A DNA stretch of 64,000 nucleotides. It comes from Callipepla californica brunnescens. Its lineage: Eukaryota > Chordata > Aves > Galliformes > Odontophoridae. Each line of letters opens with the position of its first letter. The stretch's first letter is position 1. Of this stretch, positions 1 to 12,500 are shown in pieces. Under the pieces are notes generated by a model. That model ran no database searches and was not told the DNA's origin. It saw nothing but the letters and a program-made list of their open reading frames with translations. The position numbers and the translations under genes are program-made. The stretch spans positions 22,563,368 through 22,627,367 of the forward strand of contig JALIRH010000004.1 in assembly GCA_023055505.1 (NCBI GenBank), given 5' to 3'.

Positions 1-1090
1 AGTGAGGGTATATGGCCAAGGTAAAACATTTTGGCAAACAGTTATGTTTCGTAGCTCAGCTTAAAGGGAAAATATGAAGACTGCCCCTCCTCCTCAGAGA
101 AGGGGAAGGGTGGGGTTGAGAAATGAGATCTGGAAGCAGCCCAGCCAAATAGAAGACTGGCTGCCCCACTAGTCCTTTTAAAGGAAAACTGAACTGTTTT
201 TTTTTTTTTTTTTTCTTTTGGTAGAATGAACCATGTTGGCAGGAGACCAAAGGTTTAACTGAGAGAAACTGTGTTAATTTTTAGAGAAACCATTTAGATA
301 ATTTTCAGGAAAATCTTCAAGAAATTAGGATGTGTGAGGCTGAACATAACATTTCAAGAAAATGTGTAAATCACACTGCAGAGATTATTTAAGAACAAAC
401 TGACATACTAATAAAAATCTTTAGCAAAGAGCAATCCCTCACTACTAGGAGATGTACTCAGCTACACTGCAGGTCTTTTTCAATGTTTAACTTCCATGAC
501 TGTATAGAATTGGGGCCCTGAAAGGGGGAAGAGAAAAAATTGCGCTTATGGTTTTTGCTGATGAACAAACTGACTTTCTGAAGCATTACAGTACTCTGTA
601 GGCCTACACGGTATAGACCACAGGTTGGGAACTTTGGATTTCCCCAACCAGCTGTAGTTTTACTACTGACACTGTAGTGAAGCCAAGAAGCTTGTGGCAG
701 CACCCGCACTCACAGCTGCCGTTCTTGGATCTGCTCTGGAAGCAAGGCAGGGAGAGACAAAACTTCCAGTTGGGAAGAGAATGACTTGGTAGATGACAAG
801 GAGGTTCCAGATTTACTTAAAGGACCTGCAAACAGACAGGCACCACTTCATTCCTTCTTGAACTGCAGCTGTCCCTAGGTGAAACAGCAAAGCTGCATAC
901 AAAATACAGGGCAGCTTAGTTTAGGAGGTGAGGAATGGTTTGTTTACTGTTTAACAGGAAACCTGAACAAAAACATCAGGAATCGCTCAAAAGCACTGTG
1001 CTGCAAAGATAAATGAAAAGGTCAGCTTGGCACTGAAGCCCAGCCCTGCTCCCAGTCACGCTCAGGAGTTCCCTGCTCCCACTATCTCAG
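1..1090. other. Unique non-coding DNA, 5' edge of window
   Basis: I see no gene here. The segment is AT-rich vertebrate-type sequence with an 18-base T run at 197-214. The open frames on both strands are short, lack family motifs and have no splice context. It ends at a pyrimidine-rich stretch followed by CAG, which opens the candidate exon described next. Confidence 0.6.
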
Positions 1091-1159
1091 CTGCTACATA
1101 ACCCACTGGTCAGAGGGAAGCAGAGCTGTCCTAAAGCCCTCAGTGGAAAGATGATGCAG
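1091..1159 (+). other. Candidate small exon (speculative)
   Basis: A pyrimidine-rich stretch ending in TATCTCAG precedes position 1091, and CAG followed by GTGAGT spans 1157-1165, which is a good donor consensus. The 69 bases between are open in one frame only (23 codons, phase 0 at both ends); the other two frames contain stops. No protein family is recognisable. Splice-like pairs of this quality arise by chance in tens of kilobases of vertebrate DNA, so this is only a prompt for transcript evidence. Confidence 0.15.
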
Positions 1160-3307
1160 GTGAGTACTCGGGAGCCATCTGAGAGCTGCTGCAAGCAGTG
1201 CCACAGCTGAGCAGGACAGAGTATGCTGCTTGCTTAATCCCCTTTTGCCCCTGTCTGCCCTCCTTCCGAATCTAGATAGGCTTCAAATTAATTTTACAAT
1301 CTCAAGTGCTGCTAACACAATCAAATTATGAAATAAAAGCTCATCCTGAGGGAAGGCAGAAATCAGCTCCCTTCTCTGTCTCACAGCTGTCCCTTCCTCC
1401 TCCCCATGCGTTCCCGAAACCTGGTACTGTTCCAAGTGCTAAATGCACTGGAAAGCATATCCTCGGGCCAGCTGTGATCTGATCATGGCGCGTTGGCTGC
1501 GGGTGAATCAGAAACCAGTCGATAGGCCCCAAAACAATGCGGCCCCTTGTTAAGCTGCAAGAGCAGCCCTCTCCTGCAGCCCCCGCCCAGCAGCCAGCCT
1601 CCAGCAGAGAGGGGTGCCAGCAGCCTTCTGCAGCATCCTGACTGCCAGCCCCGTGCTGAGCTGGGAATAGTTAGGAATGACACGGTCCTTGTGTCAGGAG
1701 AAAAGCAGGTGACCATCAAGCCATGGCCTGCTGCTATTTCTGCACAAGCTGCTGTGGGACGGCCCCGGCAGCGGCACCTGGTACTACAGTTCCTCTGGAA
1801 TCCCAAGGGCTGGAAGCCTCATGGGAAGCTTCTCATCATCAGCTGAGCAGGCCTAGGAACCAGATTTATCTGGCCTCTCGGCTTTGCTGATGTTTTGTAG
1901 GCTTTGTACATTTATGACATTAAGTAAGCATTATAGAAATCAAGCAATGGCACACTGCCAGAGCCCTCTGCTTTTCCCAGCCAGGCTCACACTGAGTGAG
2001 GCTGCTATAGTCCACAGGAGCAGAGGGAAGGGGTGAGTGGTGGGGCAGGGCTCACTCTTCTCCCAGGCAAAATGCTGAAGGGACACAGTGCTGTCCTGAG
2101 GGGGAAGGGGCTGTGATCAGCACAGATTTGAGGTAGTTCACAAAAGGCTGCAGAGAAATTTAATCCCCGTGCTTTAACCAAGTCACAAAATGAAGAGCTG
2201 TTTGCACTTGTACTAAAGTAGCACGTCAAAGCCCCAGTCAGGATTAACCCCCTGTGTTAGGCAGGACAGACCCATCTTCACGGTAAATACGTTCTGCCAA
2301 TCAGTTCCCACTGCAGCTTTGATTAGACTCAGCTTTTCCTTGCTTCCTGCCATAAACAGCTGCCATGTTGCTTCACAGCTGCATTTCAGTGGCTGCTGAA
2401 GATCCAAATACATTGATCCTAAAAAATTTCAGCATAAATACATGTCTTGCACTGGGACACTTCCAAATAAAAATATACTGTACTGGTGTGAGGCACTATT
2501 GATTGTTGATAAAATCAAAATGAAATACCTGTTTTCTGTGCGTTTTGCTATACCAAATTGCTTCAAAAGCTAGGAAAATTACATACTCTAATGTATGAAG
2601 CACTTGATCATAACCAGTCACTTGCCTTATGGGGATATCAGCACTAGCTCCCAAAAGAAATAGAGCAGAAAGTTAATTTTCCTGAAAATTAGTGTTGCTT
2701 TGGATAACTGTAATAAGTTTTAATCATGTCCAAACTGAATCTGCAGCTGTGGCTCAGACATGTATATACTTTTCTGCTCTACTGACTTTTGCTGTGGAAT
2801 TTCCATATTTTGAGCTGAAACACCTCTGAAGTTGGCCCTGATATTCTATTGTACTCCAGTTGCATCAAAAGAGAAATCTGCCCAGCTAGATCAGACTGCA
2901 AAATTTGAGGTCTAAATCATTAAAATACACACTGAGATGTGTGTAGAGATGAAATTTGTTATGAACTATGTCAATCAACAAGAACCACGTATTGGACCAT
3001 CGCAACAATGAACATGGAGTACAGCAATTGAACATAAAGCCCACAAAAATGTAACATATGTTCTACTAAAACTTTAATCTCCTTTATGCAAGGAGAACTA
3101 TTAAGATTTTCTTGCAGCATAGAACTCAATAAATTTTCTTTGAATAGTCTTGTTTGTGTGACAGAGAGAAAAAGAGAGAGAAAGAATTAGGCTGGAATGC
3201 TCTAAGGATGTATGCCAAGCTCTCCGCATCTGGAAAGCAGAAAGCAGAACTATATTTAGTGCACAATGACTTGCAATAATTTGTGAGGGGAAAATAAAGA
3301 AAAGAAC
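1160..3307. other. Unique non-coding DNA with a GC-rich patch
   Basis: No gene is supported. At about 1370-1830 the sequence turns GC-rich (runs of CCAGC/CTGCAG). Overlapping open frames of 99 codons on the plus strand and 107 on the minus strand appear there, which is typical of stop-poor GC-rich DNA rather than of a gene. The rest to 3.3 kb is AT-rich and featureless, apart from a purine-rich (GA)n-like stretch near 3164-3186. Confidence 0.55.
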
Positions 3308-3366
3308 AAAAAAAAAAAAAAAAAAAAAAAAGGGAGAGAGAGAAGCAAGCAAACAAACAAACAAAA
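3308..3366 (+). repeat. A24 homopolymer plus GA-rich and (AAAC)n simple repeat
   Basis: Twenty-four consecutive A residues (3308-3331) are followed by a GGGAGAGAGAGAAG purine segment and then about four AAAC units (3351-3366). This compound simple repeat could be the decayed tail of an old retroposon, but no recognisable element body lies upstream. Confidence 0.9.
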
Positions 3367-4537
3367 GTAAGTTGTCAGTGTTAAATGAATTATAAAGAAA
3401 AACAAAATATCAAGCTGGGAAAAGGATAAGTTAAACCCTGGGGTATATGTTATTATAAGAGCTTCTACAGGCAGAAACGCTGCATAGAATTAGCAGGCAT
3501 ATTTATAAACATGCTACAGATAATGCATACTTCAGTATAAATACCACCTCAAAGAATGTACAAAGGATTTCTCGCACACAACAGTTAGGGCATTGACCTC
3601 TGCTGTACGTTCATTTCCTTCATGTGGCTGAAATGGCCTAAATATGTTCCTTAGTGGTGCATGGGAAACTTTTTCCATTAGGTAATTGCAACTACAAGGG
3701 CAGCCAATGAATGCATTACAATCTCTTCATCAAGTATGCCTCAGTTACCATGCCTTCCGCTAGGCCTTGCCAACAGAAAAACCATGAAGACTGCCTTCTA
3801 CAGATGCAGTGCATTCAAAATGAAGATGGTAAAACACCTTCTAAATTCCTCATAGTATACTTTAAAAGTTATTTATCTAAAATTTCTGAATTCCTTATCA
3901 TATCTTGTTATAAAAACAAGGCATAAAACAGCTACATTCCCGTTCCACAGCTTACACAGATTTTGTTCTGTCCTGTGCTCGATTTGAACATTTCATTGTC
4001 TTTTCAACATCACTCTTGTTTCCAGGTGGTTTTTCAGACCTGAGATCTCAGTAGCCCAGATTCTCCATCTTCAGCACTTAGAAGGACATCACAAATAACA
4101 AATGGAACCTGTTTTCATTAAAGCTGAGGTGCTTATCTCACACAGTTTAAAGGATAACTATGATGAAAACAAACAGTGTTACTGACAAAATGGTAGGAAA
4201 GACAGCTATATTTATAATGCCAAAGCACCGTCTGGTGCTTAATAATTCTAGTTTACAGCTTCTGGGCAGCAGTATGCTGCCATGAGTTCTTCAAAGTGAG
4301 CATCATGTGCCATTGCACAGCAATCAAGTCCCTAGAACATGGTACAAGACAGAAGAGCTTTGAAGCCCTGAGGAGTCCAATTGCTCCCTAAAGTGCCAGA
4401 ATAGCAGCCTATTGCCTTTGAGGAACAGACTGGAGCAATAGCCAATTTGAGGAGAAGCAGGGAGTGTTTGTCAAGTCCAGCTGAAGGCTTTAGCCTTCCA
4501 TCTTTATTTTGCTTGAATATACAAATAATAAAATGAA
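3367..4537. other. Unique non-coding DNA
   Basis: No gene, RNA or recognisable repeat was seen. A 71-codon plus-strand frame at 3711-3926 has no motif, no splice context and AT-driven composition, so I do not call it. Confidence 0.6.
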
Positions 4538-4554
4538 AACAACAACAACAACAA
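4538..4554 (+). repeat. (AAC)n microsatellite
   Basis: About five to six AAC units, flanked by A-rich DNA. It is one of five AAC tracts in the window, all reading AAC on the plus strand. Confidence 0.85.
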
Positions 4555-4617
4555 AAAGGAGTGTCTTTCGAAATTGAAAGTTTGGGAAGAAGGTAAAAAC
4601 CACATAGCAGAAATGCT

Positions 4618-4850
4618 AAGTCATGGCCTGAAACAGTGATTGAGCACCTGGTGGGAAGGCAGGACCAACCCAGGGGAGCTCAGGTTCATGCAGTGTACCT
4701 GTGTGACTGGAAGTCACTCTGGATCTGCTGGAAGGGTAAAGCCAGGATTGACCCCTTCCCAGGTCTCATTTAAGGGCTGGCAGTGGAAATGAGGGCATAT
4801 CTTGCTGGGGATCCCTGCCTACTTGAGGCCTTCTAGTGGTAGGCAGCTCT
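4618..4850 (+). repeat. Diverged LTR-like repeat, copy A
   Basis: This segment aligns collinearly with 5149-5370. Shared blocks are a TCATG(G/C)CCTGAA start, a GATTGA(G/T)CACCTG block, a 20-base perfect match (4694-4713 with 5223-5242), a CTCCCAG/TTCCCAG block leading to a CATTTAAGGGCTG versus CATTTATAGGGCTG motif, and a GGGGATCCCTGCC-type 3' block. A TATA-like motif followed 25-30 bases later by a G/C block is reminiscent of a retroviral LTR, but no pol or gag remnant is present and I cannot name the family. Strand is assigned by the TATA-like motif. Confidence 0.6.
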
Positions 4851-5148
4851 TTTCCTTCATGTTTTTGCATCTGTGGCTGCTGCATTTGTGCTCATCCTCA
4901 TTTGCTGTAGCTAAAGACTTGGTTACTGCAGTACTTTCCATTCCATTATAGCGTTACAAACCATCAGCCATCTGTCTGGCTTCAATATTTGCTAGCATTT
5001 GAAGGTTCTGTACATTCATCTAATAATAAGCTTCAAGTTGTGGCTTTCTTAAATTAGCACTCTCATATGTCTTGTACACAGATAGATAAAGGCTGTTTTG
5101 AGATACGCTCTTCCTGGTTCTGGGTATGTTAATATATGGAAACTGTTG

Positions 5149-5370
5149 AATCATGCCCTGAACCACTGATTGATCACCTGAGATGAGCCCTGCGTCAGCT
5201 GCAGGAGCACAGGTTAAGGCAATGTACCTGTGTGACTGGAAGGGGTGGAGCCTGGTTTCACCTCTCCCAGACCCCCCATTTATAGGGCTGACCACCACAG
5301 GGGAAGGATCTCTTTTTGGAGATCCCTCCCCAGTGGAGTCATCAGTGAGCCTCGGCCATCTGAAAAGGTG
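5149..5370 (+). repeat. Diverged LTR-like repeat, copy B
   Basis: This is the second copy of the unit at 4618-4850, in the same orientation and about 530 bases downstream. It keeps a clearer TATA-like TTTATA (5279-5284). It also has a perfect 7-bp hairpin, GGATCTC at 5306-5312 and GAGATCC at 5319-5325, around a TTTTTG loop; copy A has lost this. Frames of about 62-118 codons cross it on both strands and are not genes. The two copies may be a pair of terminal repeats around about 300 bases of filler, or two independent insertions. Confidence 0.6.
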
Positions 5371-7008
5371 AGCCACTCTTTATTTACCAGCTGTCTGTGT
5401 ACCATCCATATAAGCCTAACAAAAATATACTATCCTCCGTTCTATTCTTTCTCAGTATCATTCTTTGGGGTTATTTGCCCTACAGTTAGACAGCAGTTTC
5501 ACTTGTATGTTAGTGCCCTTCATTCGTGCCCTACAGGGCTGTTCCTAAGAGGAAAAGGAGAGATCTTATTACCTGCTATATTAAGTACATACTTCTAGGC
5601 TGTACACCATCAACTAACTCACCAGCATCTGTGATACACATACGCGTACTGGAGCATGACCAATCCAATCCACAGAAGCTGCAAAGCAGTAGCTGAGGTA
5701 CCATTTTTACAGTGTGCTAACATACTCTTCACCAGTAATGCAATAGATGTGCAGGATTTTAAAAGCTTTTCTTTTTTAGTGTAGAACAAGGAGTGACAGA
5801 AGCGGTGTATCTCTTTGTAGGGCCATGCCTAGAGCAACAGGAAGGATGGGGAGTAGAAATACGAATGCTTCCTGTACAGAAGGAGCAGAAAAGAAATGGG
5901 ACAACATACAGAACCAGGAGACAAGGATACCAAATAAAGCAGAGATTGAGGTAATAGTTACAGAGATTTAACTGGCAATGACAGAAACTGCAGCAATGCA
6001 CACAATGCAGTGTGCAAGGGGATCTTCATAGCAACCCTGAACTTGACACAAGGATTGGGGAAATAAGGACACCTTACTGGTAAAGTTAGAGGCTGTGCAG
6101 TGCTCTCTGGTGGGATCTGACTTGTTCCACAAAGTTCTGAGATCCTGTTAGAATCAAAACTGCTGTCTACAAATACACTGCTGAAGTCAGCAGAAGATGA
6201 GGATTTACTGTAATCACTGCAGCAGTGGGCAGTGAGTTAGGCTCGTTCCTGAACTGTTTCCTAAGAGATGTTAACCACCTCAGCTGGGTGCTCTTTGTAG
6301 TAGCAGTGGAGGTCAGTTCTGTCTCTAAGCACAAATCAGAAAAGTAAATCTAGTCTAAACAATTCTCTGTACTGTTCCAAAAGCAATTAAAGGCACTTTG
6401 CTTTGTATCTTTCCCCCAGGTGTGAGCAGACACTTCCCACAGGCAGTATGCACAGCTCAAAAACTATCAACTCTGCAGAGGAAAGTTTAAAACAAAAAAC
6501 AAACAAAAAAAACCCACTGCTTTGGGCATGGAAGACAGAACTGGACAAAACAGGATCAGCTTCTCTAAGCACTGTCTACAGCCCATAGCTGGAGAAGTGG
6601 ACATAAAACATTTCTATCTCAATTAATCAAATTTCATCAGGATCTTTGTTACAAGGACAGTGCTAACAGGTAAGATATCCACTTTTAGATTCTCTATTAT
6701 TTAGCTAGGAATAAAAATGCAATGCAGTCTATCAGCATAGCACCTAAATTCATAGAGATACAGGGGTGCAGGAGACTAAAAGCACCCCTTCATCCCTGTG
6801 CAGTACCTTTGTAAACCAGCAATGATATGGAAACAGTAGACAGAACAGAATGGTAAAGTGAATGCTCATCCATTCTAAAACAAGTATTCTAGGTAAAGAG
6901 CATTTGGTTGTTTCTTTAATTCAGAAGTCTCCAAAAGTGGAATAATAAATACAATTGTTTGCAACTGCACCTATAATTTTGTGTATGTACCATACACATA
7001 TACTTGCA
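5371..7008. other. Unique non-coding DNA
   Basis: No gene is supported. An A-rich low-complexity tract with AAAC units lies at 6488-6512. A CAG followed by GTAAGA (6667-6675) matches a splice donor but has no convincing acceptor upstream. The 80-codon minus-strand frame at 5759-6001 has no recognisable motif. Confidence 0.55.
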
Positions 7009-7742
7009 TCTAGGGAGGAATAGCCACATGCACCAGTACAGGTTGGGGGATAACCTGTGGAGAGGAGCTCTGAAGAGAGGGACCTGGGTGTCCTGGTGGA
7101 TGACAGACTGGCAGTGAGTCAGCAGTGTGCCCTGGTGGCTGAGAATGCCAATGGGATCCTGGGGTGCATGAAAAAGAACATGGCCAGCAGGTCAAGGGAG
7201 GTGATCCTCCCCCTTTACTCTGCCCTGATGAGGCCTCACCTGGAGTACTGTGTCCAGTTCTGGGCTCCATGGTACAAAAAAGACAGGGCTCTTAAGAGAG
7301 TACAGCAGAGGGCTATGAAGACAAGGGGTGTGAAACTCCTCCGTTATTGGGAAAGGCTGAGAGACCTGGGTCTGTTCAGCCTTGTAGAAAGAAGGCTCAG
7401 AGGGGATCTGATCCATGTCCATAAATATCTAAGGAGCGGGAGGCAAAGGGATGAGGCTGGACTCTTCTCAGCAGCGTGTGGTGATAGGATGAGGGGAAAT
7501 GGCCACAAACTGAAGCATAGGAAGTTCTGCACAAACGTGTGTGGGAACTTCTTCACAGTGCAGTGATGGAGCACTGGCACAGGCTGCACAGAGACGTGGT
7601 GGAGAACATCTCCAGAGAAGGAGACAAGACCCACCTGGACACCTACCTGTGCAACCTGGGCTAGGGAGCTGCTCTGGCAGGAGGTTGGACTCAATGATCT
7701 CTAGAGGTCCCTTCCAACCCCTGTGAGTCTGTATTTCTGTGA
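7009..7742 (+). mobile_element. CR1 LINE fragment, 5'-truncated, plus strand
   Basis: This is the 3' end of a chicken repeat 1 (CR1) non-LTR retrotransposon: the C-terminal part of the ORF2 reverse-transcriptase protein plus the short 3' UTR. The frame at 7057-7566 reads the family-typical [58 protein letters not shown] and RGNGHKLKHRKF blocks. It ends at a TGA where intact CR1 would continue (frameshift near 7560-7570). The 3' end at about 7683-7742 has the CR1 signature of a TTGGACTCAATGATCT block, then CCCTTCCAACCCC and a decayed octamer tail. The catalytic YxDD palm, the endonuclease and ORF1 are absent, so it is a dead-on-arrival insertion. Confidence 0.95.
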
Positions 7743-9443
7743 TACCTAAAATCTCACTGATTTTGCAGTCCTGGGACCTGCAAAGCTCCAGTGTATTAAC
7801 ACTGGCACATCACTTGTCTTCCAAACTAGAAATCTACCTTTGCAACTGTCACTCATGACAGAGGTGAGTAGCTTGGGGAGTCAAGATTATTTTTTAAACA
7901 TTCTTAATGTAAAAGCCTTTTCTTTTTCTTTTTTTTTTTCTCTTCTCTTTTTTTCTCTATTGAAGTCAGCACAATGATACTGCTTGGGTAGACTCTGCCC
8001 AGTGTGTGATGTTCTGTTTTCATTCAAACCATACAACTCCCTGCTGTGAGGTCCTAAATTTTGGGTTAGCCAATGCACTTTCGCCTTTCAGAAATGTAAA
8101 CAAATGCACAAGATGGGAGAAGGTAGTAGCAAGTCAGGTCTCTATCTGTGACCCTGTTTGATAATTGGATATCTTCCACCTCCATCATGAGGAGGGTTTA
8201 TTTTTACAATTAGATAACTTTTATTTAGCATGGAAAACTGAGAGCACACATTTAGCTATATGCAAACAATCTGAGCAAACTGGAATGTGGAAGAAAGGTG
8301 TCACCCTGAGTGCTGTAAAAGGAAATTTTGGCACATGAATCCATGCAGTGAACTGATTCTCTAAAACACAGTCCATGCTATGGCTCAAATTCTCCCCCTG
8401 TGGATTGTATCAGCAAAGAAGCTGGTCCCAACACTTTTTATGATAGCATAACATCAGTATTGATAACATCTGGATACTGGTGGAACTGTCACAAGTTCTG
8501 TGATAATAGCAGTGATTCAAATGTTTTTAGCATTGTAGAAATGGGCTTGTTTCTCCACTCTCTCAGAGTGGCTTGGAAGAGAAGTTAGGGCACAGGGGGA
8601 GAAGCTAGCTCTAGATAGCCTGTAACAGAACTACCCTCAAACAAAGAGTTAATTCAGCAGAAGATAAAGGACATGCAAATTAATTTCAAGCTATTCTTCT
8701 AAACACATCTTACTACAGGGATGGGATGGGCAGCTGGCTGTTCTCATTCCTAAGCAAGAGGAATTCTCTGCTGGGTCAGCTCTAAGGTCATTCTGTACTC
8801 TCACATGACTCAAGAGACAAGCGAATCAGGCTTGCTGGGTTTTATTCAGCTAATAAGTACTAGATATTCTTCTTTCATTAACGGTATCCTTTTGAAACTG
8901 TGGAGGTTTGTTTAATGAGTGAGACTCTAGGTATTCACGTCTGTCCAAGAACCCTGATGAAATTAAAGTCGAAAGGATCACACCAGTCTCCAGCTGCTAT
9001 CATAAAATCGTTACAGAACACTGTACACCCTTCATGCAATTTCACTTCGAAACACATCCTGGCCTGGTTGTTCTTGACTAAACTTGAGATGATTTGGCAG
9101 CGTTGTGTGGGATGACACACTGAAATTAGACAAACATGTGCAGGTTAGGCTGGAGGCAGAGATTGTGAGATCCAGGACCAAATGCTCAGGCAGGAGCTAC
9201 AGCTTTGGTTTGAAACAGCAGGGACGGAGCGATGAAGAGGAAGTTTGCAGAGTACCTGGGAGTGCTGTGGCTGCCCAGAGCTGACACTCCCAGCCTTTCA
9301 CTTTCCTGCCCACCGGACACGTATAAATATCTTGAGAAAAACAAGAAGCAAAACAATTGGTGACTGCAGCATGAATAATAAAAGCCTGGCTTTTCTCTTG
9401 GAACTTCACTGTTGCTCTTAAACCACTCCAGCTGTGCTCTCAG
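7743..9443. other. Unique non-coding DNA with a polypyrimidine tract
   Basis: No gene was seen. Positions 7911-7964 are a nearly pure C/T tract (T runs broken by C). The remainder is AT-rich with only short, motif-free frames. Confidence 0.6.
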
Positions 9444-9532
9444 GGTGCAGGATGTCAGCACAGCTCCTCCAGTGAATTGATGCCTTGTGTCCACTCTGGA
9501 GCCATCTACAACACCCCCTTATATGCTGTATG
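9444..9532 (+). other. Candidate small exon (speculative)
   Basis: A pyrimidine-leaning stretch ending in CTCTCAG precedes 9444, and TG followed by GTAAGT lies at 9531-9538. The 89 bases between are open in the frame starting at 9444. A second AG 12 bases upstream of the acceptor weakens the call. No homology is recognised; it may equally be chance. Confidence 0.15.
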
Positions 9533-12500
9533 GTAAGTCTGAGGTGGGTTTCTGGGTTGGAAGATCAGCATTACTTCTCTACTCTAGATAGCTAGTTTCT
9601 GTACAATACCATTCCAGCAAGAGCAAAAAAACAGAGGTTGAAAATAAAGCTGTGCATGGGATGTACTGCCAGCAGTACAGTCCTTTGTTTGCAGCAGGAT
9701 TAGGTAGAGAATACATCAGAAACACTAACTGGCAGGTCCAAAGTGATCTTCTTGTAGACCAAAAGAGTTTTCTAAGCCTATAATAGACAATGTGACGGTA
9801 AGAGCTGACCCAAATGCAAAGGCAAAATTAGTTTTGGCTGAAACTCCTTGGATTTCAGTTCCATATAATGAATTTGTCCCTACAACACAGGGTGGTTATT
9901 CTTTCAAAATCAGGATCTCGCATATGTTCAGAATGTTCCTACTGATATCATCCTTCACTTACTGTGTATTTTGGATATTTAGCACTACTGACAGAAGATG
10001 AAAAAAGATATAATATGGCCACCTTACACAGTTCTTTTTGTAACTGCAATCAATTCTCCAAAGGCCGGTGTGCTGTCCCTCTGCCAGGTCCTACAGCTCA
10101 GTCTTCATCTTCCCTCCTTTTTTTGACACTGTCAGCCCATAAACCACCTTTGCTCCAGACTGTATTTCTGGGGGTACAGACTATGTGAAAAGGCATGTCC
10201 TTCTCCAAAGCCAGTGGAGTTTGCGTTCCCATGGTTTTTACTCATTGTGGTTTTGGAATACAAGAATGAAATCACTGGGGCTGTCACTCCAGGGCCTTTC
10301 ATCAGGATCAAAACTACTTAAAAATAGGCACAAAGGCAAAAGAAAATATATATTCCTTGCTGATTTATCTATTAATGCTGGAAAGCACTTACATCTCCAA
10401 TGTTTTGGAGAAGGATCAGACACCTTCACAGTCAAACAGCACCATCCAACATATGGCAGTAGATGAAGGTTGCCTTTTGCTTCTCACATTCACTCTGAAT
10501 CCTTCTAAATCATTCCTGCCAACACAATATGGTCCCTGAGGATCATTAACATTCTTCAGAAGAGCAAATCTCTCACTTATATAATAGTTAGGTTGTACAG
10601 AATAACAGGTATGAAAAGCTCCCTCAGGGAAGACACCTGCAGAGTCTATCCCTTGACCTTCATTCAGCTCTGCTGCTTTTTGACTCAGCACTGCATGACA
10701 ATACGTACTCAGAATATATCCCAGGAACAAAACGTTAGCTCTTATGAAAAACAGAGGTCTCACAGAATTATTTGTCGAGAGACGCTACCTTCCAATTTTG
10801 TTGAAATGAAAAGTATTCCCGTTTAAAGTCGTAAACAACTGAATATGTTCCTCCACTCACTCACTCTGTGAATATGTGTATCTCAAAGTGAAAAACTTCT
10901 AAACAGCGATTGCTAGAGGAAGCATCATTCCACAAGAGTCCCTCAAAACACTAAAAATGCATTTAAAATACTCTGTTAACGAACTGAGGTCCCAACATCA
11001 CAGCCTGGAACACACTGTAGCACACATTACTAACACAAATAAAACTATTTCTTTTCACTAGTAAGCAACCGAATTTGATGTATTTCAGCTAAATGTAAAT
11101 GGAATTATCATAAAACTTCCACCAACACTCTTCCACCTAAATTTCACTTGGATTTCCTAAGCATACATAGTTCCCCAGACAACATACATAGATGGAGTTC
11201 CCAACAAAGTAATAAGCATCCAGCCATTGTGAGGTTTTCTGCAGCTGCTCACTCTGAAACTGTTACTCTTGACCTCAACTGGTTTTCATAATTCTGCAAA
11301 GCTCATTCAACTCACTACAAAATATTATTTCAGTGTATGGATATGGGATTCAGCTGTTCTTTAAAGATAAACAGAAAGGAAGAGGCAGATCAAGAAGTCC
11401 TAGTATTTATCGGGTCTAGTGTTTACATGCTGCAGAGAGAAAAAGTATGCTATTGATCCCAATATAGTAGCTGTCCTCACATCCTTCAGGGCGCACCTGC
11501 TCAGTGTATCAGGCACTCTTGTTATCCTGGGAGATACAGAGGCTGACTTGACAACAAAGTGGAGACAGGCCACTTGAAATCTTTTTCTTCTTTGGAGCAG
11601 TATGGTGGTGCTCTCAGAAAGCAAAACAACAACAACAACAACAAAAAATAACCCAAATCTTCACACTTCACAATACATCTCCATTGCACCATCTACTTAT
11701 CAATAAGCATTTAATTTACTCTGACAAGATGGAAGGATGGTCTCACTTTGTTCTGTCCAGTAAATGTTTCTTCAGTCAATGGCTAGGTGGGGCTCTTCCT
11801 ACCTTGCGTGTACATACTGGTAAATTTTGATTCATTAGCTCTTCTTCCAGTTCATAGCTCAACTTCCACCAGCTGATAAAAATTCTATGCTCAGTGGTGT
11901 TTGGAGAAAAGCAGAGAGCCTGGCAACAGCAGAGATCTATGGAATGGATGACTTTTATATGGAACTCATGGGACTGAAAGTTTGAGCCCAAACATTTAGA
12001 AGCTCACAGGAAAGACAAAGAGGTTTGGTGGAAAAAAGTTGGGAAGCTGTGGCGTAGTTAGAAGAGTGTCTGTCACTGTACTGGGGAAAGTCATGGAAAC
12101 TGAAAGCAAAGTGGGAGGTTCTGCTTTGGAATGAAGCAGATGAGTATGGCAGCTGGACAGATACAGCTGTATTTCATCAAGACTGCATCTTCTTGTGAAT
12201 GGCAACAAGAAGTTACTTTCAGACACAACCAAATGTGAGAAAGAAAGTAAACCTGCATGATATCCAATTGGCTTGACAGAAAACAGGACCTGCACACATG
12301 ATGTGGGACACAGGAGCACACGGTTCTCACTAGCAGTAAGAAGAGAACTCTAATTGAAGTAGTCATTCTTTGCTCAGTTTCAATCACCTTGAATCAGGAA
12401 TCCCAGTTGCTCTGGCTCTGCATTCATTCTTGAACTCCCTACTTTTGTGTTAAGGCTCAGTTGTATTTGGGGAGTGCGAAAAAGTATTTAATTTCTCCCA

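Noticed and set aside
7057..7566. 169-codon plus-strand frame as a host gene
   Set aside because: It is the decayed C-terminal part of CR1 reverse transcriptase with family motifs, frameshifted before the usual end; not a host gene.
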